Part shown: positions 24,868-37,206 of the stretch, piece by piece
How positions within the stretch are numbered: the stretch's first letter is position 1
How the letters are laid out: each line of letters begins with the position of its first letter
Assembly: GCF_020882245.1 (NCBI RefSeq)
Contig: NC_083598.1
Location: 52,613,858-52,677,857, forward strand
DNA from: Rhopalosiphum padi
Taxonomy: Eukaryota > Arthropoda > Insecta > Hemiptera > Aphididae
Direction: 5' to 3'
Length of the DNA stretch: 64,000 nucleotides
The notes under the pieces: model-generated
Database searches by the model: none
What the model was told of the DNA's origin: nothing
The model's input: only the letters and a program-made list of their open reading frames with translations
Made by a program: the position numbers and the translations under genes

Positions 24868-25589
24868 GGAGGTCCCACGGAGATTTGACAAATGAAATAA
24901 CTTTTGTTCTAAACAATATTTTTAAAAAATGTCTTTTAAATATAATTTATTTAATTTATAATATTTAGTATATTTTGCGCTACATTTTTAGCTTACATTT
25001 TTTTTTTTAATACCAAAAATAAAAAAATAAAAATTGATAAAAAAAATTGTCAAATGATACAAAATAACCTGTTATAAAGTGGCTGATTTTTTACAATTTT
25101 TTTAAACATCAATATTCTTGTTAGGTAAATTACGATCTAGTTTATGTTAGAAACATTATAATTTCAAAAACTTTAAATATTTTTTTTAAATATTTTATAT
25201 GAACATTTTTAAATAAGTGCATCTTAAAATTTAACTATTTTTTTATTGTAACTAGTTTGTAATTTACTTAACGAGGATATTGATGTTTAAAAAAAATGTG
25301 AATATATAATATATAATTTTGGATATATATATATTGATATTTAAAATCACCCACTTGACTTAAATAAATGTTTTACCATATAATTAATTTTTAAAATCAT
25401 ATTTACAAATTGGCTATTTTGAATATTTTGGAAATCTTTTTTACCAATTTTTAAGTTTGTTACTTGGTATTAAAAAATAAAAAATGTATACTAAAAATAT
25501 GAATTATATTCAAAAGAAATTTTTTAAAAATATAGATTACAACAAAAGTTATTTCATTATTTCATTTGACAGATCTCCGTGGGACACCC
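24868..25589. mobile_element. large inverted-repeat (snap-back) element, about 720 bp
   Basis: The outer ends pair as (G)GTCCCACGGAGAT(T/C)TG and its reverse CAGATCTCCGTGGGAC, continuing into AAATGAAATAACTTTTGTT on both sides. Inner segments also pair: AAACATCAATATTCTTGTTA (25,105-25,124 region) matches the reverse of the stretch near 25,271-25,293, with AGTAAATTAC-type sequence next to it. Most of the element is therefore an imperfect palindrome with its centre near 25,200. No open frame is present. The target duplication is unclear (ends abut CAT and TAA), so the superfamily is unassigned. Confidence 0.75.
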
Positions 25590-26391
25590 TAACGGCTAAC
25601 ATATTGTATGCCACAAAATAATTATTTCTTTATACTTCAATACATATAAGGTAAAGCAGCAGACTATATATTCTAGTAATTAATCATAATTAACTCTTCG
25701 TTTTCAAGTTATAAACTCCAAGTCAATTCGTGGAAAATTTTTTCTATTCCTTTCCGATCAACAATTTATGAACTTATTGACCTATATAAATATATAAATC
25801 GCTTTATGCAAATTATTGCCAATACCAACAATTTTAAAAACAAAAGAGTCTTTTGTACTTTCGCATTTTAGCAAAATGTCCATTATATATCCTTGCCTTA
25901 TTTATATTATTATTTTGTATGTAACATTGTTTATTTAACATGTAATAATAATTTATATAAAACCGATATTTGTTGAATTTTTGGGAGCCAGTCTGTTTCT
26001 TATAAATAAATAAATACCTGCAAATACATTTACAGTTTTTTAAGGATCAATTGATTAGAAAAATGTATTAATCATATTAATCAAAAGGAATGTCACAAAA
26101 CTTATATTTATTTAAAAATAATAATTTTTTCCTTACTATAATTATATTTGTATCTCATAATATTAAGTTATTATAATGTATAATAATAATATTATTATTC
26201 CTATGTGTGTAATAGTGATAAATGATCTATTTGGAATCACGTTCCTCCTGTAGACAAATTTAATCGATTCTCATACTAGTCTGTAATTATCTGAGATAGT
26301 GCGATAACGCTTATATTTTACTAGCAAGGGTCAAAAGTAATTAATTTTTATGAGCCTAATTGGTAGGAGGAGGGAATAGAAAACAGTTAAG

Positions 26392-26500
26392 GTCTTTCCT
26401 TCACGTTTCCACTCTCACGATGTTGAATCATCGCTCTCTTACCCTCTATTTTTCTCTCTATCTTTTACGCACGCCATCCATGTATCTCTCTCTTTTTAGT
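26392..26500. promoter_or_regulatory. CT-rich tract with clustered GAGAG (CTCTC) motifs
   Basis: The plus strand carries repeated CTCTC/TCTCT motifs interspersed with mixed sequence, ending TCTCTCTCTTTTTAG. On the minus strand this is a GAGAG cluster, the core bound by GAGA factor in insects. It can equally be a very strong splice acceptor: after TTTTTAG an open frame of 22 codons (YQSLLNSPLALRKTPKYDAS) ends in TAA without a donor. Function is undecided. Confidence 0.25.
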
Positions 26501-28739
26501 ACCAAAGTTTATTAAATTCCCCACTAGCTTTGAGAAAAACCCCGAAATATGATGCTTCGGCTCATTAATGCTATACTGAGTATACATGCAGTATACACAT
26601 TGTTCAAAAATAATAATATGTTTTTATTTGAAACTATAAAACTCGGTAAACATTTACGATATTCACGTCTTTTTAAACATCATTCAACATAAAACATAGA
26701 GGATGATAGATACCAAAGTAAATATTCAGTAAATATATAGTGATATTTGTCACCACTGTGTTCAATTGTTTGAAAAAACTTTTGTTTACTTCCGTTATCT
26801 ACTAATCAAAATTGTCGGCTTTATCAGTCCATCACACAAGAACGTTGATATACGTCATCCCTTTAAACGAGAACAGTGATCGTTAAGTATTTATAGTGGT
26901 ATGCTAGAACCGTAAACAAACTTTTGAAGGAATTCCGGTGTGTGATAATAATGCCAAGATATGGTTTATAAATGACTGAAATTATAATAAAAGGATTTTT
27001 TTTCTAAATAAATAATAAATTAAAATAATTAGTTTCAAAACTGATAAATAAAAAATATTTTACCAATTTAAAAAGTAAGTATAACATTAAGTTTTAAGAT
27101 AATATTATCTTATATTTTTTTTATAAAATAATCAAATCAAACAATATTAAATCGAATTTATCAATAGAATAATTTTTAATTTGTTATTCTATTTTCAAAA
27201 TGTAATCCTAAAAATAGAGACTTAAAAGGAAAAAAATATTGAAAAGCAATATTATATTGTTACATAAAAAAAACGTGCTGATAGTAAATAATTATATTTA
27301 AAAAGTTATTTATTTAAAAATGAGTGCTGGCTTTATATATATTATTTAGTTGATGTTTTTTTGTAGTTTTTTATTATTTTATCGATAGTTACTAGGAAAT
27401 TAAAAAGAAAAATCTCTTAGAGTTTCATATTATTCAATAGAAGTGGTGCATAATAAAACTTATTCAAATTTTTTACTACTCCTTAATTAAAAAATAAAAT
27501 AAAATTCATATTGCTATAAAATTATTTTGCTCAAAAACCAAAACTAAACAAAAAAATGTATTTTTACAAACAATATTTATAATTTAATTCTGCTACGAAA
27601 AACAAAGAATTAAACATCTATAAAAGATATTCAAATATATTTAAGATTTAAGATTTTATGGTGTATTATATTTTTTTGGCACACATCTATATAATTGTAA
27701 ATTATAATATCTTTCATTTTATTCTTTTTGAAAATAAATGGTATGAGTATTTAGACGTGTAATATCATGGATATGCTTAAAAAATAAGACATGCATATAA
27801 TATTTAATCTATGATATTAAAGGATCATAAATACTAAATGCGATCTGCATACGACTTAATTATATAAGTAGTGTAGTATACTAATATGCCGCTTATACGC
27901 TAACTCTGACTTTAAACAGAAAGTTTAGATAAATTATCTGTGGGTTGAGTGTATCCCAGCGATTATTGTCAGGAATTTGAATGCCATGCTCGTCACTTGT
28001 CAAAGCATAACCTGGAGGGAGTAGTACAAGTTACAGGTGCACGAACTACGAGGACACATCACACAACATATATAATATATTATTACATATAACAGCGATG
28101 CTATTTCATGTTATGCATAACGATTTTAAAAGCGTAATTACCTTACCAATGTACTCGTATAATGTCGTATGGTGGATTGGCTAATTTTCATTAATTAAAA
28201 ATTACTTTGGTAGAATACAATATCTACTAGTGAGAACAAAAAAAGAAAATTGTAGAAATATTTAGATTAATTGGAATTAAATATTATGTAATGCAAAATA
28301 AAATAGATATAAAGAATAATAATTAAAAATTAAATTATATTATTACAGTTTTTGCGATTTTTAAAATAAAATGTGATAATTGTACCTATACCAATAAAAT
28401 AACGTGGACTTGTAGAATCAAATTTACTCAAAATAAAATCACTTTTTATAAAAGGATATTATTCATTGCTTGATATTTATTAAATATTGATACTAATAAC
28501 AAATACCGTCGAAATTAAGACACGTATAAGACTTTTACATTAAAATATTAAATTCACCTTTATAATGTTAAAACAATTGTCTATTAAATGGGTAAGGAAC
28601 TAACTATATATTTAATACACTTAACACTGAAGAGTAGTTAGATATATTGTACCTCCTTAATAATTTTTAAGTTATAAAAGACAAAAAAAAAGTGAGTACT
28701 GAGTTACATTGTTTTTCTTCCTATCTCGTATCAATAAAT

Positions 28740-29160
28740 CTACTGTCGCGCGGACAGCCATTTAGTGAATTAATAACATTTAACCGATGTACAGGCGTCT
28801 GGTTATTTTTTATGTGTCGGTAGAAAATCGTTATACTGAGGTCTTTACGATCAATACCGGACAATAATTTAGATTAGTGTACCGGGTGCATTACCGGGTG
28901 GACATTAATGTCTGGTGACGATTATTATTATTGGTCGACCGGGCATATAGTCGTTGAAGGTGTGGACCACCCAGTCGGAATGCTGCCGAATGTACCATTT
29001 TATTTACCCTCCTCTCACCGGTTCTCGTAAATTATAATAATTATTTTAGATTCCACGCAATTGGACAGAGATATCCTGTTACAGCGGGGACTTTTAATTT
29101 GAAATTTACGGTCGACGAGGAAAACAAAATGGAAATAATAACGTCGGTTTGACATTAGAC
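28740..29160. promoter_or_regulatory. CpG-richer patch, possible promoter/enhancer or exon
   Basis: Here CG-containing words (GTCGCGCGGAC, two copies of ACCGGGTG about 13 bp apart, GGTCGACCGGGC) are frequent, in contrast to kilobases of A/T on both sides. A minus-strand frame from ATG 28,998 to TAA 28,891 encodes 35 residues (MVHSAAFRLGGPHLQRLYAR...), open for 12 further codons upstream, but has no donor or recognisable motif. Composition of this type fits a constrained regulatory block within a long intron; an exon is possible. Confidence 0.27.
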
Positions 29161-30668
29161 CAATAGAATTGAAAGTAGTTTTTCTTTCATCATTGTCGAA
29201 TGGCTGTAATAATTTTTAATTTATTGAAATTCCGGATAAATATCACCATGCTAAATGAATAAATGTCGAAATATTTTATTCATTTTTTTTTTAATTCATT
29301 TTACGTTTTTATGGATAAATTTAACATTAAATGTAAATAATTTAAAATTTTTGCATTTATATTTATTTATTTATATTTTATGAATTTAAACAACTAAACA
29401 AGACCACACTTAATTCAAAACCTCAGTTGTGCCTTTAATATAATAATAAATATTAAAAAAATTTAAATATTGTTAGTTGATAATTTTATGATTATATCGT
29501 TTTCAATAAACAAAATTTTTATTTAAATATATCTATAAAATAGTTTTTTGATGAATAATCAAAATATTTTAAGCAAATTTATTTTTATTTTACTAGATGT
29601 TAAATATTGTTGTTCATCAATATGTCAACTACTCAACATAACAAATAAACTATAGTTAAATCAGCTTTATATAATATACCTACTTACTTATACCATGGGA
29701 TAACTGTACAGTTATGTGATGAACATTTAAATTTGTTTGATACAACTCTAATTGGTATATAAATGTATAATATAATTTTTTTGTCAATAAAAAAAATACA
29801 TTAAAACCAAATTTGTATAAATAATTACAATATTACACATTTTTTAACCTTAACTCGTGATTTAAGTGGGAATTTTATACGATATATTATAATAATATAC
29901 TTATATTTACTATAAAATATTATTTACATCAGTTAAAATATACAACTTAAAATTATTTAATCCACACACAAATAAAGATTTCAATCAAACATTATATATT
30001 TAAAAAAAAATAGCATTCATATCTACAAATTATTATAGATATTAATTATTTTGACACATATGTATACTTGACATACACCAACACAATAATTCGTTTAAAA
30101 GCTTTTATATATAATGTGATGCATACTCATAACATTAATAGAAAACATTCACCAAACAACATCTAACATTCTATCTTTCAAATATTACCGAATTTCATTG
30201 TACATTTAATCTACCACGGTTCCGGATCACACATTCACACCTTACTGTTATGTAATGAAACGCAGCATATACCGGTTTACAAGCAATAGGTACAAGCAAG
30301 TACATAAAGACTAATAACGACCACATTTACTAACATATTACATACAAGCCTAATAACACAAGAAAGCGTGTGTAATGTAGTTTTGTATTCAACTTTTTGA
30401 ACACCATATAAATCATGGGGATGCTCTGTAGTCGCTGTTGACATACACAACGTTAAATACTTATATATAAATAGTATACGGGTTATTAATTTAGGTATAA
30501 TACTACTGTCCATACTCTAGGTAAAAACTACAAATTACGAACAGTTATTTTGTGTTTATTGTTTACTTGGATAATTTATAAAAATCTAAAAACCTGGTAT
30601 CACCAAAAATACGTACAATTTTTTTCTTTTGAGTATTATGATTGAATATAATATATGGTTATTGGTTT

Positions 30669-30700
30669 TCTTACCTGAAACAAAAACATATAATTATAAG
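30669..30700 (-). promoter_or_regulatory. putative recursive (ratchet) splice site, minus strand
   Basis: On the minus strand TATGTTTTTGTTTCAG ends at 30,675 and is followed without a gap by GTAAGAAAACC: a 3' splice site fused to a 5' splice site. It lies on the same strand as the site at 3,140/3,139 and the exons at 30,964-31,017 and 63,191-63,257, about 27.5 kb from the former. As a normal exon, only the frame KKTNNHILYSIIILKRKK is open, so an exon beginning GTAAG is not excluded. A GTACGT lies about 58 nt downstream, similar in distance to the GTACGT after the 3.1 kb site. Confidence 0.45.
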
Positions 30701-30963
30701 AATATTGAAAACTTAATTATTAAATGTACTTAAGTACTTTATTCGATTTTATTAACTTTTAATAAATTTAATTTTCATTAAAAAGTTACTACAGTTGTAT
30801 AAATTTAAAATCTCAATCTGTCTTGTAATTTTATATACTCTAATTTTAAGAACAGAAATTGAAGTAAATGTTCTGATGCCATCTTTGGACGATGTACCTA
30901 GAATCTTGTATGATCCGTAAGAACGTTTTGAGTAAAAAGTATCTACATCTCTCCCATTCTCAC

Positions 30964-31017
30964 CGGCCACCACTAACATGTTTAAAATACCATACATGTA
31001 GACTAAAAGGCTTGGGT
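30964..31017 (-). CDS. candidate 54-nt internal exon
   Basis: The minus strand reads CCATTTGCTTTTCAG up to 31,018, a strong acceptor, then 54 nt ending GGCCG at 30,964, followed by GTGAGAATG, a good donor. Two frames are open. Entered in phase 2 it reads PKPFSLHVWYFKHVSGG and leaves in phase 2, which fits the phase-2 exit of the 63.2 kb exon. Entered in phase 1 it reads PSLLVYMYGILNMLVVA. The patch, about 30,840-31,140, is GC-richer than its flanks and shows a longer coding-like minus frame interrupted by one TGA, so a pseudogene fragment is the alternative. The next minus-strand splice signal is 289 bp downstream at 30,675. Confidence 0.35.
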
Positions 31018-31140
31018 CTGAAAAGCAAATGGATTTTCTCCGTCATAATTTTTGCTGAGTATCTGATGAACATCCAAAAAACTTTTCAAACATTCTCAGG
31101 CGACAGACACTCTTACTTTGCCTACACTAAGAAATTCTGA

Positions 31141-34100
31141 ACCCTTTTAGAGAACCCTAGTCCCCGGAAACACTATATTGGTTGGAAGACAAAATACAGA
31201 TGAATGCTATTATAAACGTGAACCCATCCTTTAAAACTGAAAGTTTAACCATCGAAACTATAACAATAGGTAACTATTTCAACTATTCTCAGTGAAAAAT
31301 ATTGAATAACAATACAATTCTTAAATAATGTTCATTTGCTTAACATAGTAATATTTAAACGTACTATTTAGTATTATTAGAAATTATAGAGAACTGTATA
31401 ATACTGTTTGAATTTATAATTTATTTAAACTTAATTTTGTCTTTTAAAATTGTTATGACGCAGTATGTACCTATAGTATACCTATTATTTTACAAATAGC
31501 TAGATAATTTTATCAAATATAAATTATTAATCATTAGGTACATTATTTTATGAATGAATTTTAATTATTTAAAGTATATTATAAAATCTAAAATATTCGT
31601 TAACAATTTAACATCGTAAATTTAACCCGTCTGTATGTTTTAATTATGAATAATTCAAATTTAAATTTAAAATAACATTATATAATTATTTATATTTATT
31701 TTTTGAGTTATTAGTTAAATTACAAGTTACAGTATTAAAATAATTTATTTCATAACACATTTAAATAAACTGAAATATTCTAAAATAAATATGGTCGATT
31801 TTTTTTCCAAGCCTTGATAATATAATTATAAAAATACACAACAATCAAGCGAAGGACGAGACATTCAAAACTATATTAAAATTAATTAACGTAGCTTGAA
31901 AATAATAAATGCAATCATAATTAACTTTCTTAAATACAATAACATGGCATATTGAATCAGAAATGTAATGTTGTAATCAATTATTTTCAAGACTAATGAA
32001 ATAATATATTTCTTTAAATTGTATACCTAAATATTAAATATTAAAATACAAAATCAATTTCTATGATTTATTTTAATTTCAATACTTTAAATATTAAATA
32101 CTATGTCCAACAAATTTTGACAAATTTTTAATTCTGTTAAAATAAAATATCTTCATGAGTTTCAGTATATTGTATATTAATTGATAGCCAAATAAACAAA
32201 AATACAGACATAAATTTATTTCATAAAAAAATGGTATAATATATATTTTATAAATTGAAAATCTTAGAACCTTTGTTTATTAGATTCAAAATACACCAAA
32301 TAAGATTAATAATAATTGAAACATTTTACAGCACAATTTTGGTAGTTAGCTATAAATCAACACAAACTGCGGAAAACCGGTCAACTACAGTGTAAACTGT
32401 TCTACTGATGTAATAACTTAATTTATTCGTTAATTTATCTCCAGAAACGAATGGTGAGTTTTTCCTTTTCCCTGTCCAAACAACACAGCGTACCCAGACA
32501 TCTTGGGAATTGGATTTAAAAACTGTTTCCCCACAATACAAAATTATATTATCCAAAAAGTACATCAAATTTTTTATTAATTTATGTCTAATAAAATTAA
32601 ATCTATTCAATAATAACAATTGACCGAAAAACTAAAACGGCATTCAATTGCTTATGGATATTTTCCCAATTTAATTCTAAAATGGTTAGGATTAATATTT
32701 AGTGCAATTATAATTTTAAAATTATATAGTATAGATACGTAAAATATATTCGTAAATAAATTATTATTAAATATTTAAAAACAATAAATTCCTTACTTTG
32801 TGTTGACTCTAAAACTAAAACCATGGTCAAATTAAAAAAAAACATGAAAAAGATTTTTTAAATACCTATACAGTTATAATGATATTGTAATAATTTTGTT
32901 TATATTATATTGAACTAAAACTCAAGTACTTATATATTACACAAATGAGGTTATGCATAATATAAAATGTTTATAGAATATGATAACATTTATTTTTCAA
33001 ATATTATATGATGAACAACCACTTAAATAGCTCATTTAATACTATTTTCTACCGACCGTTTGAGAAGTAAACCATAATAGCTTACACATTATTTTAAATT
33101 TAACAAATTATATAATTTAATTAAATCCCATTTCAAACAATGATACTGCATACTAAAAAATAATTACGAAATATATTTTTTTAAATTTATTATGTTTTAA
33201 TGAGATCAAAAATGATTTGTAACTTGATTTTAAAAATAACAATAAAATGAGTCGACATAAAAATATTTAAGGGCTGTTTACAAATGTACGTGCCAGCCTT
33301 TATTTTAATTGATGATATTATAGAATTTTTTTCCTCATTATATTTTATCTTATTATTTTTTAAATTCGATACGATAATCGTTTATAATTGTTTTTTTGAA
33401 CTTAAATCATCTGTCACGTAATTGCTTTTTGACAATGTCCTGTCACGGTTTCCGGCACAAACACCCATGACATAGTCATGTTTTTAATCATTACATTATA
33501 TAATATAAGGAGATCATGTTTTACTTCAAAAAAATATATCTTCAACGCTAACAATATAAAAGGAATAGTCAAAATAGGTCTGACACATAATCGTTTACGG
33601 TCCAATAGATCAGTAACAATTAATCTCCATTTATACCGCATTCCGAAAAACAACATTATGTATTTATTCATAACGTACATTTCATAATGTATCTAAAAAG
33701 GTTTATAGATCATCTAAGAGATATTATGCACATGATTAATAACACTTGTATATTTACATCATAACATTAAAAGAATTTTACTTCCTCTTCAAAGAAAATA
33801 TTATGTTTTTTTGAATTATCCAAAATAAGATATGTATATTTTGTATCTAACTTTTTAATGTTATTTATATGTTAAATGTAAGTAAGAAAAGCCTTTTTTA
33901 ATAACTTATTATCTTAAATTGTTAAGTCATCATATGTACTACATCTTTAGATATCGGAAAGTCTGTACAATGAATTCAAATAGAAATAATCTAATAAAAG
34001 ATAATACAATAATAATATATACAAGAATCAAAGTTTGCCAAAACTCTGTTAATAAAATGTTTGCTTATAATCCGTATGGAAATCACGTAACACTAATAAA

Positions 34101-35972
34101 ATTAATTCAGTGTTTAGTTGAAAATATAATAAAAAAAATGCATTAAGTATAATTTTAAAAATAAAAATTAGCATAATTCAATTATTTGTTCACATAAATA
34201 CTAGTAATATTTTATCGACATAATACTTTGGAAAGTAAAAATGTATTAATTAAATTAAATATTACGCATAGTAAAAAGTTATATTTTATTAATATTACAT
34301 AATCTGCAGTACAAATAATAATATAATAGAGTGTATTTAATTTGTTTTAGTATTTTACGAGATTCCATGATATATTTTGTAGCCATCGTTGAACATTCAA
34401 AACTACCATCATGAGTAAATTCATTATTAAACTAAACGTTTAAATATACTTATAAAAATAACTATAACTAATAAAAAAAAATCTTTCCGATTGGACAATA
34501 CCATTATATGGTTTCTAACCGCTGAATATAAAAAAAAGGTGATCAAAATGTGTGTTATGAATTTTAAAATAACAATAACTGAGCAATAAAAGAAATTGAT
34601 TTCGAATTTACTATTTCGCCTTTTTCAATCAGTATTAATCCTTATAAAAGTCATTTTTAAAAACGCTATTTGTGTATAATATATGTAAGATATTAACATA
34701 TAATAATAAATAATAATTTCAAAAGTGGTATGCGTGGTTTAGTGTATTATCGATTTAGTGAGATTTTTCGATTTTCCACATTTGACAGAATTCTTTTCTT
34801 TAAGGGTAGTTCCGGCGCCAGACTGGCCGGTTAAAAGGTTTTGCAAGACAACGAAGGGTGAAAAAAAAACAAACTAGAGGGGAATAGATTTTGTATTCAA
34901 AAAAGGTCCAAAGAAAACTTGATTGATCGACTTGTGGACATATAATGAATGGGAGAACGCATCTGTTCTGTTTTTAAATACAAATAATGTAGACGAAAAA
35001 TAAACAGAGGTAATAGAAGTTATTTATAATCGATTTGAAAGGTGTACATTTTTTAAAAATTGCATTAGTTTCAAATCAACAGCATCTATTTTCGTAAATA
35101 AATAAATTTACAATTTAAACGATTAAAACAATACATTAATAAATTCGATATTTGATATTATGATTATTATTTATTAAATAATAAAAACACTGTAAAGAAA
35201 AAGGTACCTACTGGTATAGTTAAATAAACTACCACCTTACGTGACAATACATTTATCCAAATCTATTATAGTAGTTGATTACTATTCGTTATTTTTTTTA
35301 TTTTGTAATACTCGCGGTAAATAACCATAGTGAATTCTAGTGATAAAATCCAACCCATATACTAGCACAAGAAATATTTAAAAATACAGTTAATGCCCAC
35401 ACACCATTCAAAACCGTGTATATAAGAATGAATAAGCTTAATGTAGACAAATACTGTTAATAATGAGAACGTACAATTTTTCAAAGTACCCCACAGTAGC
35501 TTAATAGTTAATAATAATCATTTACTGTAACTTATATATGCCCTGGAGTCTGGACGTTTACTGGAGAATAGGAGAATAACGTTCCGAAATAGAACAACAT
35601 CTGTTTTTAAACATAAACATAAACCATAATAATATAATATGCACACATCCGGAATCGAGATTATTATCGTATACACCTAATACCTAAATGTAACACTACA
35701 TGACTTGTACAGTGTACAATGTACACGTATAATTTTAAAAGTACATTCCAATACTCATCTTAGAAATATACTGACAAAATCATCATAACTTATTATCTCA
35801 TAACATAGTCTTAAGTCAGGTCAATTATATTAAGTTAACATTCATTATCTCAAAAAGTGTTATTTTTTTGAAAACAATTTTTTTACGTCATTATAAAACT
35901 ATGATTTAAAAAAAAATTATATTTACAAAACACAGAATTCTATTTATTTTTTATACCTATATAATATAGGGT
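31141..35972. other. AT-rich stretch, weak coding-like islands only
   Basis: A minus frame at 32,350-32,619 (89 codons) has a balanced C-terminal half (QDVWVRCVVWTGKRKNS) but no domain or splice context. Frames at 33,414-33,687 overlap on both strands, and 33,919-34,146 is A/T-driven. A GC-richer patch at 34,800-34,960 includes CCGGCGCCAGACTGGCCGG; its minus strand is open for about 40 codons (LLTGQSGAGTTLKEK) without a start. None is strong enough to call. Confidence 0.4.
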
Positions 35973-36120
35973 TTACAATTTGATTTTAAGTGCAGATGAG
36001 CAGAGTGGAATGGTGCAGAGGTACTAGCAGAATATTGGTCCACTTCTTCGTTTAACCAAATTTTAAATACTCAATACTCATACGTTACAAGTTTATAACT
36101 TATTGTTCATACAGAATTTC
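35973..36120. repeat. dispersed repeat, copy 2
   Basis: Diverged relative of 20,366-20,510 in the same orientation, with a shared GC-richer core (GATGAGCAGAGTGGAATGG, then GCAGAGGTACT) and shared 3' blocks TTTAAATACT and TATAACTTATT. The internal arm match seen in copy 1 has decayed here. Confidence 0.55.
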
Positions 36121-37170
36121 ATATATAAAAATGATTAAAATGATGTAATGCTTCAGAGTAGAGTATGAAAAAAATCTGTTGAAATTCAAAAAATAAAATA
36201 AAATATTAAATTATATAAAAAAAAAAAAATGTACCGCATTTAAATATTTTTAATCCAAATCTCCAATTAATATATCTCTAAAAATTAAATTAATTATTAA
36301 GGAAATCTTTGTTTTAATTAAATAGAATTTGCTTACACCAAAAATTATTAGTAAATAAAATATGAGTTATTTTTACATAAGTCAAATACATTTCATAAAC
36401 TATATTACAATAATATTCAGTTATTGCATGTAATAATATACAATTTAAATATTAGTTTAAATTAATTTAGGTTATGGAAACTTAGTGACTTTACACAAAA
36501 TATATAGCTACCAATATAGTAAATTGTACTACTATTATATGTATATCATTATAAATTATTGACCAAGGTTAATATTAATCATCCCTATATATATAGTATT
36601 TAAATATACAAAGATTTTATTATGTTTTTGACAACCTAGCTCTAAAGCCTAGAGTATGAATTGTTATCTTTGTTTTTAAAATATTATCCCGTTTTTCTTT
36701 TTTAATTTAAAAACATTTTATAAAATTATACAAAACTTTATTAAAATTATACTTAAACATTTTATAAAAATATATGAAAATGTATCTTGTTTTGATGGAC
36801 TTTATTTGAAATGTATGGTTTTTATAGATGTAGTTAATCAATCATCAGTATCCTTTCAATGTTAAACAGTTCCAATTTCGTTGCTTAATGAGCGTCTTTT
36901 ATTTTCTAAATAAATTATTTTTTTTTAATTTTTAATTGAGATAAATCTCAAATATTGTCAAAAATTTATTTAGCTCTGTGTAATCATCCTTCACATTGTC
37001 AAAAAGTGTCTCAGTACTTATCAAAAATTGAATGCGCACGAATGTAGAAATAATTTAATGAAAGAAGTTTAGCTTCTATAACCATTTTTAATTAAATGCA
37101 TGAATAGAAATATTTCTAATATTCGTTTATATCATTATTGAGATAATATATATTATATATTTAGTATGTG

Positions 37171-37206
<36 letters not shown>

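Larger units (their letters stand above)
25590..30668. other. AT-rich stretch with CT-rich and CpG-richer patches
   Basis: This contains a pyrimidine-rich tract (26,392-26,500), a mixed patch at 27,900-28,060 and a CpG-richer patch at 28,740-29,160, each listed or discussed separately. The 78-codon minus frame at 30,277-30,513 is hydrophobic and unsupported. Otherwise A/T-rich sequence without recognised repeats. Confidence 0.4.
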
